DNA of 64,000 nucleotides from Actinomadura macra NBRC 14102 (GTDB taxonomy: Bacteria > Actinomycetota > Actinomycetes > Streptosporangiales > Streptosporangiaceae): assembly GCF_001552215.1 (NCBI RefSeq), contig NZ_BCQT01000006.1, positions 434,001 to 498,000 on the forward strand, given 5' to 3'. Shown here in pieces: positions 26,640 through 35,460 of this stretch (its first letter is position 1; each line of letters opens with the position of its first letter). Position numbers and translations under genes: made by a program. The notes below the pieces were generated by a model that worked only from the letters and a program-made list of their open reading frames with translations, ran no database searches and had not been told where the DNA came from.

Positions 26640-27815
26640 CTAACCCGCGAGGCGGGCTGCCATCTTTGGACTGACACGAACGGCACCCCGCATGTTGCGG
26701 GTGTAGACGTTCTGAATCTGGACGACGGTGCCCGTCCTGGGCGCGGCCAGCATCTTGCCCTTGCCGAGATAGAGGGCGATGTGCGAGATGTAGCCGGGCG
26801 CAGTCGGGTCATTGGCCCAGATGAGCATGTCGCCTGGCTCGGCCTTGCTGTAGGGGATGATCCAGCCCGCGCGCGCCTGGTCTGCGGCCACCCGCGGAAG
26901 CTTGATCCCAGCGCGGCCGAAGGCGTACAGCATCAGGCCCGAGCAGTCGTAACCGCCCTCGGCCTCGGACTCGCCACCCCACACGTACGACCAACCAAGG
27001 CGCGTGTAGGCGGCCTGGATCACGGTGCGGACCTGGCTCGCGGTCATCACCTGCCCACGCGAGGTCGGCGCGTTCCCCCCGGCCTTCGGGTAGTCGATCT
27101 CCGGGTTGACCTCGACCGCCTTGGTGCCCTTGGGCAGCGTCTTCTTCAGCTTCTTGATGAAGGAGGCGGGCTTGCTCTTCGGCACGCTGATCAGCATCGC
27201 GTTCGCGGTCGGCATGCCGAGGACCTGCGCGGTCGCGTGCGAGACGACCGCGTCCACGTCACCGATCCCCATCGTGGCGTACGCGCCGACGCGCAGGGGC
27301 GTCTGGTTCTGCTTGCCGCCCACCGGAACCTGACTGCCAAGTTGTACGCCGCCGTCACTGCCCATCGTGAAGGAGATCGCGACATCGCCGGCTGCCACAT
27401 TGCGCCACAGCGCGTCCGACTGGGCGGTCGGCTTCGGCGTGTAGTTGCGGAACGTGGACGGCTCGACGCCCATCAGCCCGACCCGCTTGCCCGCGACCAT
27501 GCCCTGCACCGCGTCCACGACCTCGACGCCCTGGACGCCCTTGGTGGTACGGACCTTCTCCACCACGTCGGCCGGGAGGGTGGACGGCGCGGCCACGAGG
27601 ACGTGCGGGGTGAGCCGCTTGCCGAGCGGCGCCACGGCCGTCGGCGACAGGCTGGTCGTGCCGGACGCGGCCACGAACCGGGCGTTCTGGTCAGGGCGCG
27701 GGGACGGCTCCCGGTCACCGTGGCGCGCGGCGAGGACGGCGCCGTTGACGGCGAGGGTCGTCAGCGTGGTGACACCGATGATCGTCGGTAGGACCCGGCG
27801 GTTCGGCTTTCGCAC
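26640..27815 (-). CDS. NlpC/P60 peptidase fused to an FtsX/MacB-like domain
   Basis: A 391-residue envelope hydrolase. Residues ~10-30 are a signal anchor. Residues ~70-235 look like the periplasmic core domain of FtsX/MacB permeases (LPADVVEKVRTTKGVQGVEV, GVEPSTF, VGAYATMGIGDVDAVVS). The C-terminal ~130 residues are a C40 cysteine peptidase with C291 in GGYDCSGLM and H345 in GYISHIALYLG, which would cut D-Glu to diamino-acid bonds in stem peptides. GTG 27815 follows GAGGGAG at seven bases; a longer start at 27854 is less likely. In the FtsEX-RipC system such domains lie on separate proteins. Confidence 0.85.
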   Translation of the reverse strand: MRKPNRRVLPTIIGVTTLTTLAVNGAVLAARHGDREPSPRPDQNARFVAASGTTSLSPTAVAPLGKRLTPHVLVAAPSTLPADVVEKVRTTKGVQGVEVVDAVQGMVAGKRVGLMGVEPSTFRNYTPKPTAQSDALWRNVAAGDVAISFTMGSDGGVQLGSQVPVGGKQNQTPLRVGAYATMGIGDVDAVVSHATAQVLGMPTANAMLISVPKSKPASFIKKLKKTLPKGTKAVEVNPEIDYPKAGGNAPTSRGQVMTASQVRTVIQAAYTRLGWSYVWGGESEAEGGYDCSGLMLYAFGRAGIKLPRVAADQARAGWIIPYSKAEPGDMLIWANDPTAPGYISHIALYLGKGKMLAAPRTGTVVQIQNVYTRNMRGAVRVSPKMAARLAG

Positions 27816-27968
27816 TGCGACGCTCCCTCGTTGGTCGGCGACCCCGGGCTCCACTATGACCCAGCACGACTATGGCTCAGAGGGGCGACCACCGTCCAGG
27901 TACCCGGCAGTCCGCCGGCCACCCGCGCGACTCCCGCCCCATCGGGTCAGCCGCACCTCAGCTACCCA

Positions 27969-27997
27969 TAAGTAACATCTCGGAACGATGAGATCAA
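27969..27997 (-). promoter_or_regulatory. Candidate promoter of the NlpC/P60 gene
   Basis: On the minus strand TTGATC and TACTTA are separated by 17 bases, a standard -35/-10 arrangement about 150 bases upstream of the GTG start. The long leader contains two CATAGT copies near 27855-27880 but no recognised riboswitch. Confidence 0.45.
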
Positions 27998-28015
27998 GGT
28001 CACGTTCCCATAAAC

Positions 28016-29998
28016 TCAACCATTATCGCGAAGCTCGCGGATCAGCTCCGCCGGCGCAGTCACGGGCAGCCGGCAGGTGAACCCGCGGCACACATACGCC
28101 GCCGGAACGCCGTCCACAAGCCCGCGCCCCTCCAGCAGCGGCACGCCACCCGCATCCGGCGGCCCCACACTCACCACCGCGCCCGGCGCAACCGCCATCA
28201 GCGCCGTCCTGTGCAGAGCCCGGGTGCGCTCGTCGTCCCGCTCCCCGACCACGGCGATCTCGACGGGCCCCGCCACGTTCGCCTCGGCCACCGCCAGTCC
28301 CCAGCCCGCGAACCGCGCGTGCTTCTCCGCGAGCGGCCCCGCCGGAGCCAGCGCGGCCGCCGCCGACTCCCGGTGCCAGTCCGAACCCGTCAACGCCGCG
28401 AACGACAGCAGCGCTCCGGCCACCGCGAACTGCCCCGACGGTGTGGCGTTGTCCGTCGGGTCCTGCGGCCGCCGGAACAGCCGCTCCGCGTCGTCGGCGG
28501 TGTCGTAGAACCCGCCGGACCCATCGGCGAACCGCTCCAGGACCGTGTTCAGCAACTCACCCGCGAGCCGCACGTGCGCGGGCTCGCCGGTGACCGCGTG
28601 CAGGGCCAGCAGCCCCTCTGCCACATCGGCGTAATCCTCCAGGACACCGGCATTCGCCCCCGCCGTCCCGTCCCGCGACGTCCGCACCAGACGCCCGTCA
28701 TGCACATGCACGTCGATGAGCAGCCGCGCCACGTCCTCTGCAGCCTGCACGAGGTCCGGCCGATCGAACAAGGCGCCGCACTCGGCCAGCGCCGCCATCG
28801 CCAGCCCGTTCCACGCGGCGACCACCTTGTCGTCCCTCGCAGGAGGCACCCGGTGCGCGCGCGCCGACAGCAGGGTCGTCCGAACGCGCTCATACCGGTC
28901 GAGATCCCCCGGGTCACCAGGAAGCTGTAGGACGGACGTCCCGTGCTCGAACGTCCCGGTCACCTCGAACAGGGCCTCCGCGAACGCGCCGTCCTCCTCA
29001 CCGAGGACCTCCCGCAACTGCGCCGGAGTCCAGACGTAGTACCGGCCCTCCTCGCCCTCGCTGTCGGCGTCCAGCGCCGAGGACAGCCCGCCCTCGTCGG
29101 TCCGGAGGTCGCGCAGCATCCAGTCACACGTCTCCAGCGCCACCCGACGCGCGAACGGCGTCCCCGTCAGCCGCCACCAGTGCGCGTACACCCGCGCCAA
29201 CAGCGCGTTGTCGTACAGCATCTTCTCGAAATGCGGGACGACCCACTCCGCGTCCACCGAGTACCGCGAGAACCCCCCGCCGAGCTGGTCGTAGATCCCA
29301 CCCCTGGCCATCGCCTCCAGGGTGTGACCGGCCATCGCGAGCGCCTCGGGGTCCCCGGTCCGCGCGTGGTGCCGCAGCAGGAACTCCAGCGCCATCGACG
29401 GCGGGAACTTCGGCGCCCCGCCGAACCCGCCGCGCGCCACGTCGTACGAGCCCGCGAGCACCCGCACCGCGTGCGCGAGCTGGTCCTCATCGGGCGCGCC
29501 GTCCCCGGCCAGCCCCGACCCCCGCGAGGTGAGCGCCGCGACGACCTGCTGTCCCTGCCCCACCACGTCGTCGCGCTGCTCCGTCCACGCCTTGTCGACG
29601 GCCTGGAGCAGCGCACGGAACTGGGGCCGCGGGAAATACGTCCCGCAATAGAACGGATGCCCCTCCGGAGTCATGAACACCGTCATCGGCCAGCCGCCCT
29701 GCCCGGTCATGGCCTGGGTGGCCTCCATGTACACGGCGTCGATGTCGGGCCGTTCCTCCCGGTCCACCTTGATGTTCACGAACAGTTCGTTCATGACCCG
29801 CGCTGTCTCACCGTCCTCAAAGGACTGATGAGCCATGACGTGACACCAGTGGCAAGCGGCGTAACCGACCGACAGGAGGACCGGCACCTCCCGCCGTCGA
29901 GCCTCGGTGAACGCCTCGTCGCTCCATTCCCACCAGTCCACCGGGTTGTCGGCGTGCTGGATCAGGTAGGGGCTGGTGGCGTCCTTGAGCCGGTTCAT
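28016..29998 (-). CDS. DUF255 thioredoxin-domain protein (YyaL/SPATA20 family)
   Basis: A 660-residue cytoplasmic protein. An N-terminal thioredoxin-like domain (~1-165) has the CxxC motif in [14 protein letters not shown] and starts with the signature [20 protein letters not shown]. The rest is an alpha/alpha-barrel like N-acylglucosamine epimerases ([33 protein letters not shown]). The function is unknown; a redox-linked sugar or nucleotide role has been suggested for relatives. It corresponds to Rv1084 in the tuberculosis map as I recall it. It lies 30 bp downstream of the flavin oxidoreductase gene and may be cotranscribed. Confidence 0.92.
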   Translation of the reverse strand: MNRLKDATSPYLIQHADNPVDWWEWSDEAFTEARRREVPVLLSVGYAACHWCHVMAHQSFEDGETARVMNELFVNIKVDREERPDIDAVYMEATQAMTGQGGWPMTVFMTPEGHPFYCGTYFPRPQFRALLQAVDKAWTEQRDDVVGQGQQVVAALTSRGSGLAGDGAPDEDQLAHAVRVLAGSYDVARGGFGGAPKFPPSMALEFLLRHHARTGDPEALAMAGHTLEAMARGGIYDQLGGGFSRYSVDAEWVVPHFEKMLYDNALLARVYAHWWRLTGTPFARRVALETCDWMLRDLRTDEGGLSSALDADSEGEEGRYYVWTPAQLREVLGEEDGAFAEALFEVTGTFEHGTSVLQLPGDPGDLDRYERVRTTLLSARAHRVPPARDDKVVAAWNGLAMAALAECGALFDRPDLVQAAEDVARLLIDVHVHDGRLVRTSRDGTAGANAGVLEDYADVAEGLLALHAVTGEPAHVRLAGELLNTVLERFADGSGGFYDTADDAERLFRRPQDPTDNATPSGQFAVAGALLSFAALTGSDWHRESAAAALAPAGPLAEKHARFAGWGLAVAEANVAGPVEIAVVGERDDERTRALHRTALMAVAPGAVVSVGPPDAGGVPLLEGRGLVDGVPAAYVCRGFTCRLPVTAPAELIRELRDNG

Positions 29999-30028
29999 GC
30001 ATCGATCCTGCCCGATCCAGCCGCCGCC

Positions 30029-31387
30029 TCACGTCGCGAGGTTGGTGAGGGCGGTTTCTATGGTGCGGTGGAAGGTGGGGTAGGCGTAGATCATTTCGCG
30101 GAGGGCGGCGGTGGTGGCCTCGGTGTGGACGGCGACGGCCAGGGCGCCGAGGATCTCGCCACCGGACGGGCCCGCGGCGGTGGCGCCGACCAGGGTGCCC
30201 CACTCGGGGTTCTCGACGAGCTTGATGAAGCCGTCGTTGCCCACCTTGTGGATCCAGCCGCGGGTCGATTCGGGGATCTGGGCGATGCCCGTGCGGACGG
30301 GCAGGTTCTGCTCGCGGGCCTGCGCCTCGGTGAGGCCGACGGAGCCGATCTCCGGGTCGGTGAAGGTGACGCGGGGGACGGCGCGGTAGGCGGCGGGTGG
30401 GCCCTCCTCGCCGAGGATGTCGCGGACGGCGATGGACGCCTGGTACATCGAGACGTGGGTGAAGGCGCCCTTGCCGGTGATGTCGCCGATCGCCCAGACG
30501 CCGTCGGCGGCGCGCATGTGACCGTCCACCGTGATCTGGCGGGCGCGCTCGTCGAGGCCGACCGCGTCCAGGCCGAGGCCCTTGAGGTTGGGGCGGCGAC
30601 CGGTGGCGACCAGGAGGCGGTCGGCGGCCAGCCGCTCGTCACCGAGATGGAGGCCGAACTCGCCGTTGTCGTGGGAGGCGCCGGTGACCTTCACGCCGGT
30701 GCGGACGCCGATGCCCTCGCGCTCGAAGACCATCTTCAGCAGGGCGCTGGACTCGGGTTCCTCGTTGAGCAGGAGCCGGTCGGCGGCCTCGACGACCGTG
30801 ACGCGGGTGTCGAAGCGGGAGAAGACCTGCGCCATCTCGGCGCCGACGACGCCGCCGCCGAGGACGAGAAGCGAGCCAGGGGCCTCGGTGGCCTGGACGG
30901 CCTCGCGGTTCGTCCAGTAGGGGATGTCGGCGAGCCCGTCGATGGGCGGGGCGGTGGGAGAGGTGCCGGTGTTGAGCAGGATGCCGCGGCGAGCCCGCAG
31001 CACCCGGTCGTCCACGGTGACCTCGCGGGGTGCGGTGATGCGGCCGTGGCCACGGACGAGGGTGACGCCCTTGGCGGTGAGCCGGTCGGCGGCGGCGGTG
31101 TCGTCCCAGTCGTCGGTGGCCTCCTCGCGGATCCGCTTGGCGACCGGTGTCCACCTAGAGGTCACGGCGGCGTCCCCGGCCATGCCCGGGATGCGGCCGC
31201 CCTCGGTGAGGAGCCCGGCGGCGCGCACCATCATCTTGGTCGGAACGCAGGCGTAGTACGGGCATTCACCGCCGACCAGGCGGGACTCCACGGCGGCCAC
31301 CGACAGCCCGGCCTCGGCGAGCCTGCCCGCAGCGTCCTCTCCCCCGGGTCCGAGTCCGATCACGACGACATCGACATCTTCAGCCAT
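30029..31387 (-). CDS. FAD-dependent pyridine nucleotide-disulfide oxidoreductase
   Basis: A 452-residue member of the dihydrolipoamide dehydrogenase/mercuric reductase fold. FAD motif VVVIGLGPGGEDAAGRLAE, redox-active pair in GGECPYYACVPTK, NAD(P) motif LLVLGGGVVGAEMAQVFSR and second FAD motif GVWAIGDITGKGAFTHV are all present. The C-terminal interface has AYPTFHRTIE where lipoamide dehydrogenases have AHPT, so the catalytic base histidine is replaced by tyrosine and the substrate is unlikely to be lipoamide. ATG 31387 has GGAG upstream; a GTG at 31423 overlaps the rnz stop by four bases and could be the true coupled start. Confidence 0.9.
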   Translation of the reverse strand: MAEDVDVVVIGLGPGGEDAAGRLAEAGLSVAAVESRLVGGECPYYACVPTKMMVRAAGLLTEGGRIPGMAGDAAVTSRWTPVAKRIREEATDDWDDTAAADRLTAKGVTLVRGHGRITAPREVTVDDRVLRARRGILLNTGTSPTAPPIDGLADIPYWTNREAVQATEAPGSLLVLGGGVVGAEMAQVFSRFDTRVTVVEAADRLLLNEEPESSALLKMVFEREGIGVRTGVKVTGASHDNGEFGLHLGDERLAADRLLVATGRRPNLKGLGLDAVGLDERARQITVDGHMRAADGVWAIGDITGKGAFTHVSMYQASIAVRDILGEEGPPAAYRAVPRVTFTDPEIGSVGLTEAQAREQNLPVRTGIAQIPESTRGWIHKVGNDGFIKLVENPEWGTLVGATAAGPSGGEILGALAVAVHTEATTAALREMIYAYPTFHRTIETALTNLAT

Positions 31388-31419
31388 GCCCGGACTCCTG
31401 CCCAGGAACGGCCCCGCTG

Positions 31420-32352
31420 TCACGCGCGCATCGTCCTGCGCTGTGGCATCGGGACGCGCTCCAGATCGTGGACGAGGGTGACCTCACCGTCGAAGACGGC
31501 GGCGGCCTCGTCCTGGAAGCGGTGCTCGTCGTCGGACTTGTAGCGCTCGGAGAAATGGGTCAGGACGAGATGCCGCACGCCGGCGTCGGCCGCGACCTGG
31601 GCCGCCTGCGCGGAGGTGAGGTGGCCGTACTCGGCGGCGAGGGCGGTGTCCTCGTTGAGGAAGGTGGATTCGATGACGAGCATGTCGACGCCCGCTGCCA
31701 GTTCCTGGACGCCGTCGCAGAGCCGGGTGTCCATGACGAACGCGACCTTCTGGCCCGGACGGCGGGTGCTGCACTCCTCCAGGGTGACCGTCCGACCGTC
31801 CACGGCGACCTGGCCGTCGCGCTGGAGCCGGCGGACGAGGGGGCCGTGGACGCCGCGTGCGGCCAGTTCGGCTGGCAGCATCGTCACGCCGTCCGGCTCC
31901 TCGAGCCGGTACCCGTACGCCTCGACCGGGTGGGACAGGCGGCGGGCGCGCAAGGTGAACGGCTCCTCGGTCAGCAGTGCCCGGTCGCCGGACACCGGCC
32001 GCTCGCGGATCACCTCGGTGTCGTGGAAGGCCGACGCGCGCCGCAGCCGCTCCCAGTAGTGCGCTCCGCTCGCCGGGAAGGCGGCGTGGACCGGATGCTC
32101 GACTCCGTCTCGGGCGATCCGCTGGACGATGCCGGGCACGCCGAGGCAGTGGTCGCCGTGGAAGTGCGTCACGCAGATCCAGGTGATGTCGCTCGCGGAG
32201 ACCCCGGCGAGCGACATCTGCCGCTGCGTGCCCTCGCCCGGGTCGAACAGCAGGCCCTGGCCGTCCCAGCGCAGCAGGTAGCCGTTGTGGTTGCGGGACT
32301 TGGTGGGCACCGCGCTGGCGGAACCGAGGACGATCAGATCGCGAGCCGACAT
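31420..32352 (-). CDS. rnz: Ribonuclease Z
   Basis: Metallo-beta-lactamase-fold endonuclease that trims tRNA 3' trailers. It has 310 residues and the zinc motif [10 protein letters not shown], with [11 protein letters not shown] before it, the PVEAYGYRL exosite-adjacent region, the VFVMDTR-like AFVMDTRLC and the late THFSERY histidine. ATG 32352 is the family start. The gene heads a unit with the flavin oxidoreductase downstream and is divergent from the F420-type oxidoreductase gene. Confidence 0.95.
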   Translation of the reverse strand: MSARDLIVLGSASAVPTKSRNHNGYLLRWDGQGLLFDPGEGTQRQMSLAGVSASDITWICVTHFHGDHCLGVPGIVQRIARDGVEHPVHAAFPASGAHYWERLRRASAFHDTEVIRERPVSGDRALLTEEPFTLRARRLSHPVEAYGYRLEEPDGVTMLPAELAARGVHGPLVRRLQRDGQVAVDGRTVTLEECSTRRPGQKVAFVMDTRLCDGVQELAAGVDMLVIESTFLNEDTALAAEYGHLTSAQAAQVAADAGVRHLVLTHFSERYKSDDEHRFQDEAAAVFDGEVTLVHDLERVPMPQRRTMRA

Positions 32353-32449
32353 CCCCCCATGGTGCCGGGTGGGGACCCGAGCAAGCGCCCGGTTATCCTG
32401 ACGTCCCGGCGCTGCGCCGTCGGGCCGATGCGAGTGCGAGGGAGGCTCC

Positions 32450-32926
32450 GTGGCGGGTGGCGGGCGCGAGAAGATCAGGATGACGCCGGACGAGGCGCGG
32501 GCCTATCTGGCCGCGCACTTCAAGGTCCAGGTCGCCACGGTCGGCAAGGACGGTGAGCCGCATCTGGTGACGATGTTCTACGCGCTGCTGGACGGCAAGA
32601 TCGCCTTCACCACGTACACGGCGTCGCAGAAGGTGCTGAACCTACGCCGGAACCCCACGATGACGTGCCTGGTCGAGGACGGGGTGGAGTACGCCGAGCT
32701 ACGCGGGGTCGCCCTGTACGGGCGCGGCGTCGTCGTCGAGGAGCCGGGGCCGAGGATGAAGGTCGGCGCGGTCGTCGGCTCGCGGATGGCGGGGCTGCCC
32801 GTCCCGGAGATGGGGGCGCCGATCGACCCGGCGATCGCCGCGGGGTTGGAGCAGGCGCTGGCCAAGCGCATGCTGATCGTCATGGAACCCGACCGGATCG
32901 TGAGCTGGGACCACGGCAAGGCGTGA
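32450..32926 (+). CDS. PPOX-class (F420-type) split-barrel oxidoreductase
   Basis: A 158-residue flavin/deazaflavin-binding split beta-barrel protein. It contains [40 protein letters not shown] and [10 protein letters not shown], the pattern of F420H2- or FMN-binding pyridoxamine-oxidase-like proteins abundant in actinomycetes. GAGGGAGG lies just upstream of GTG 32450, and TATCCT near 32394 may be its -10 box. Whether F420, FMN or heme/biliverdin is used cannot be told from sequence. Confidence 0.88.
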   Translation: MAGGGREKIRMTPDEARAYLAAHFKVQVATVGKDGEPHLVTMFYALLDGKIAFTTYTASQKVLNLRRNPTMTCLVEDGVEYAELRGVALYGRGVVVEEPGPRMKVGAVVGSRMAGLPVPEMGAPIDPAIAAGLEQALAKRMLIVMEPDRIVSWDHGKA

Positions 32927-32934
32927 GCGGCCGT

Positions 32935-33846
32935 TCAGGGGGAGAGCGCCGCGCGGCGCCCGGCCGCGGCGTCGGCCTTCGGGCTCGGGACGGAGGCGTA
33001 CAGTTCCACCGCCCGGTCGAGCGCCGCGCCCTCGGCGGCGGAGTCGCCGCGCAGCCGGGCGGCATCGGCGATGTGCACGAACGCGTCGCCCTGCTGCTCG
33101 ACGGCCTCCTCCGCCCGCATGATCTCCAGCGACTGGCCGAAGAAGTTGATCGCGGTGACGGGGCGCCGTAGCTGGAGGTAGGCCTGTCCGAGGCTGGTCA
33201 GCGCCCTGCCCCGGTTGTAGCGGTCGGGTTCGGGCAGCGCCGCGAACCCGTCCGGCAGGGGGCTGAGCAGTTCCAGGGCCCGGTCGAGCGCACCCGTCTC
33301 GATCAGCGCCCGGCCGAGGTGGTGACGGGCCAGCAGGACGTCGCGGGGATCGCCGTCCCGCTCGGCGAGGCGCAGCCCGTCCTCCAGGGCGTCGGCGGCC
33401 TCCGTCCAGCGCTCGCGTTCCAGCAGTGCGAGGCCCTCCGCCTCGACGCCCTCCGCTGCGGCGGCGCCGGCGAGGTAGTGGTCGAGGACGCGGCGGAGCG
33501 CGACCTCCCGGACGTCCTCGGGATCCTCGCGCTCGGTGCGCTCGCGGGCGTAGTCGCGTAGCGGGCCTGGCAGCGCGAACCGCCCGCCGTCCGTCTCGGT
33601 CAGGAGGCCGCGCCGGGCGAGCGTCTCCAGCAGCCTTTCGGCCTCGTCCTCGGGCAGGTCCGCCAGCACGGCGGCCGCCCGGGGGCCGACGTTCTCCCCC
33701 GGGTGCAGGCCGAGCAGCCGCCACAGCCGGGCGGCCTCCGGCCGCAGGTCCCGGTAGGCGTCCTCGAAGTTCGCGCGCACGTCGAGGGTCCTCCCCGGCG
33801 GGACGCGCATCCAACCCGGCCGGACGGGACCGGCGGCGGACGTCAC
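32935..33846 (-). CDS. TPR protein with AfsR-type winged helix but no NB-ARC ATPase
   Basis: A 303-residue protein. Residues ~20-110 match the helical and winged-helix segment that follows the NB-ARC ATPase in AfsR/SARP-type STAND regulators (FEDAYRDLRPEAARLWRLLG, VLADLPEDEAERLLETLARR, GLLTETDGGRFALPGPLRDYA). The rest is tetratricopeptide repeats (ALTSLGQAYLQLRRPVTAIN). There is no P-loop, so it is a truncated or specialised relative that probably acts as a protein-interaction module. GTG 33846 overlaps the ltrA-type stop by four bases (GTGA); ATG 33810 is a shorter alternative. Confidence 0.8.
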   Translation of the reverse strand: MTSAAGPVRPGWMRVPPGRTLDVRANFEDAYRDLRPEAARLWRLLGLHPGENVGPRAAAVLADLPEDEAERLLETLARRGLLTETDGGRFALPGPLRDYARERTEREDPEDVREVALRRVLDHYLAGAAAAEGVEAEGLALLERERWTEAADALEDGLRLAERDGDPRDVLLARHHLGRALIETGALDRALELLSPLPDGFAALPEPDRYNRGRALTSLGQAYLQLRRPVTAINFFGQSLEIMRAEEAVEQQGDAFVHIADAARLRGDSAAEGAALDRAVELYASVPSPKADAAAGRRAALSP

Positions 33847-35207
33847 CGGTCCGTCGTGGGCTCCCGCCCGAACGGGTCGGTGAACATCTCCGCGGGCGGC
33901 GACTCGAACGGCCCGGCCTGCGCCGGGACCGGCGACGGGGCCTGGCCGGAGACCTGGCCCGGCAGGGGGATCTGGGCGCTCTCGCGGCGGGACAGCCGGT
34001 AGGCGCGGACGTCCCACAACGCCAGCGCCACCACAACCGTCGCCGCGCTGATGTGCAGGGCCAGCGGGGTGAGCGCGGGTGCGACGGCGGCGAGGGCCGC
34101 CAGGACGACCAGCGCCGTGAGCCGGGCCCCGGTGAAGGCGCCGAACACCGCCCGCTTGAACAGCGCGTGCCCGGCGATGAACAGCGCCGGGCCGCCGAGC
34201 GCGACGGCGGTGAAGCCGTGGGACACGTGCCCGCCGGGGTGCGCCATCACCATCTCGTCCGCGACCGCGCCGACGATGATCCCCGCGACCATGACGATGT
34301 GGATGAAGGTGTAGGCGGAGCGGCCGAGCCGGCCGGGGTCGGCGGACGAGGCGATCTTCTCCGCCGCCGCCTCCGCGGTGTGGTCGAAGTAGATCCACCA
34401 GAGCGCGACGGTGCCGACGAACGCCGCGATGAAACCGGCCGCGACCTGCCCGGACGGGGCGTGCGCGGCAAGCGTGCCGCCGGTGATCAGCACGGACTCG
34501 CCCAGCGCGATGATGATGAACAGCTGGCACCGCTCGGCCATGTGGCCGCCGTCGATCGTCCATTCGGCGGTGCTGGATCGGCCGAGCAGCGGCGTCGCGA
34601 ACCCGTGCCACGGCGCCAGGTACTCCAGCGCGACGGCCAGCAGCCACAGCCCGGCGCGGGCCTCGTGGTCGTCGACGAGCGCGCCGCCGATCCACAGTGC
34701 GGCCGAGACCGCCTGCCAGAACAGGATGCGCTGGAAGTTGCGCCCGAGCTCATGGGTCCAGGTGCAGATCACGACGAACGCGGTCCGGCCGACCTGGATC
34801 GCGGTGTAGGCGGCGGCGAACCACAGGGCCTTGTCGTCCAGCGCGCCGGGGAGCATCGCCGCCATGAACAATCCGGCGATCATCACTCCGACGAGCATCA
34901 GCCGGATGACGGGATGGTTCGGGTCGAACCAGTTGGTCGTCCAGCACGTGTACATCCACGCCCACCAGACGGCGAGCAGGAGCAGCAGCGTCTCGGCGGC
35001 CCCGCGGACCGTCAGGTGCTCCAGCAGCCGGTGCGAGAGCTGGGTGATCGCGAAGACGAAGACCAGGTCGAAGAACAGCTCGAAGAACGTGACGCGGGCG
35101 CCATCCTGCCCGCGCGGGCGCAACAGCGCGGACGGCCGGCCCGGTACGCCGGAGCCCGCCGCGCCGGAGGCCGGCGGGTCAGGCGTCGCCGGCGGGCCGG
35201 TCACCAC
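33843..35207 (-). CDS. Low temperature requirement A (LtrA) family membrane protein
   Basis: A 454-residue protein with about twelve hydrophobic segments and the LtrA signature near the N-terminus (VTFFELFFDLVFVFAITQLS), plus the ERCQLFIIIALGESVLITG and FDHTAEAAAE regions. LtrA was first tied to cold growth in Listeria; the biochemical role is unknown. The C-terminal ~50 residues are Pro-rich and cytoplasmic. It overlaps the upstream small membrane gene by 29 bp and the downstream TPR gene by 4 bp. GTG 35204, one codon in, is better spaced from GAGG. Confidence 0.9.
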   Translation of the reverse strand: MVTGPPATPDPPASGAAGSGVPGRPSALLRPRGQDGARVTFFELFFDLVFVFAITQLSHRLLEHLTVRGAAETLLLLLAVWWAWMYTCWTTNWFDPNHPVIRLMLVGVMIAGLFMAAMLPGALDDKALWFAAAYTAIQVGRTAFVVICTWTHELGRNFQRILFWQAVSAALWIGGALVDDHEARAGLWLLAVALEYLAPWHGFATPLLGRSSTAEWTIDGGHMAERCQLFIIIALGESVLITGGTLAAHAPSGQVAAGFIAAFVGTVALWWIYFDHTAEAAAEKIASSADPGRLGRSAYTFIHIVMVAGIIVGAVADEMVMAHPGGHVSHGFTAVALGGPALFIAGHALFKRAVFGAFTGARLTALVVLAALAAVAPALTPLALHISAATVVVALALWDVRAYRLSRRESAQIPLPGQVSGQAPSPVPAQAGPFESPPAEMFTDPFGREPTTDR

Positions 35208-35460
35208 GGGCCTCGGGCTCCGCCTTGGCCGTCGCGGCCTTGGTCTTGGTGACCGTCCGGCCCTCGGCCCGGGCGGCCTGGGCGCGTTCCCATTCCTGCT
35301 GCTTGAGGTCGGCCTCCCGCGGCGCCTGGATCTTCTTCATCTGCTTGTTCATGGAGCGGATGAGGAACACCGTGGCGACCACGAGCGCCAGGAAGACCCC
35401 GAAGCCGAGGAGGCCGGGGCTGACCGTGTCGTCGTTGAGAGGAGCGGCTAGTGGAAGCAC
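35179..35460 (-). CDS. Small single-pass membrane protein coupled to mca
   Basis: A 93-residue protein: a short outside N-terminus, one membrane helix (LLGFGVFLALVVATVFLIRS) and a Lys/Arg/Ala-rich cytoplasmic tail. It corresponds by position and shape to the small protein after mca in mycobacteria (Rv1083 as I recall). GTG 35460 shares one base with the mca stop (TAGTG), so translation is coupled. Conservation of the pair suggests a link to mycothiol detoxification or export, but no direct evidence is visible. Confidence 0.8.
   Translation of the reverse strand: MLPLAAPLNDDTVSPGLLGFGVFLALVVATVFLIRSMNKQMKKIQAPREADLKQQEWERAQAARAEGRTVTKTKAATAKAEPEARGDRPAGDA

Noticed and set aside
27816..28015. 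Second c-di-AMP riboswitch before the NlpC/P60 gene
   Set aside because: The leader lacks the ordered conserved blocks seen upstream of the transglycosylase gene.
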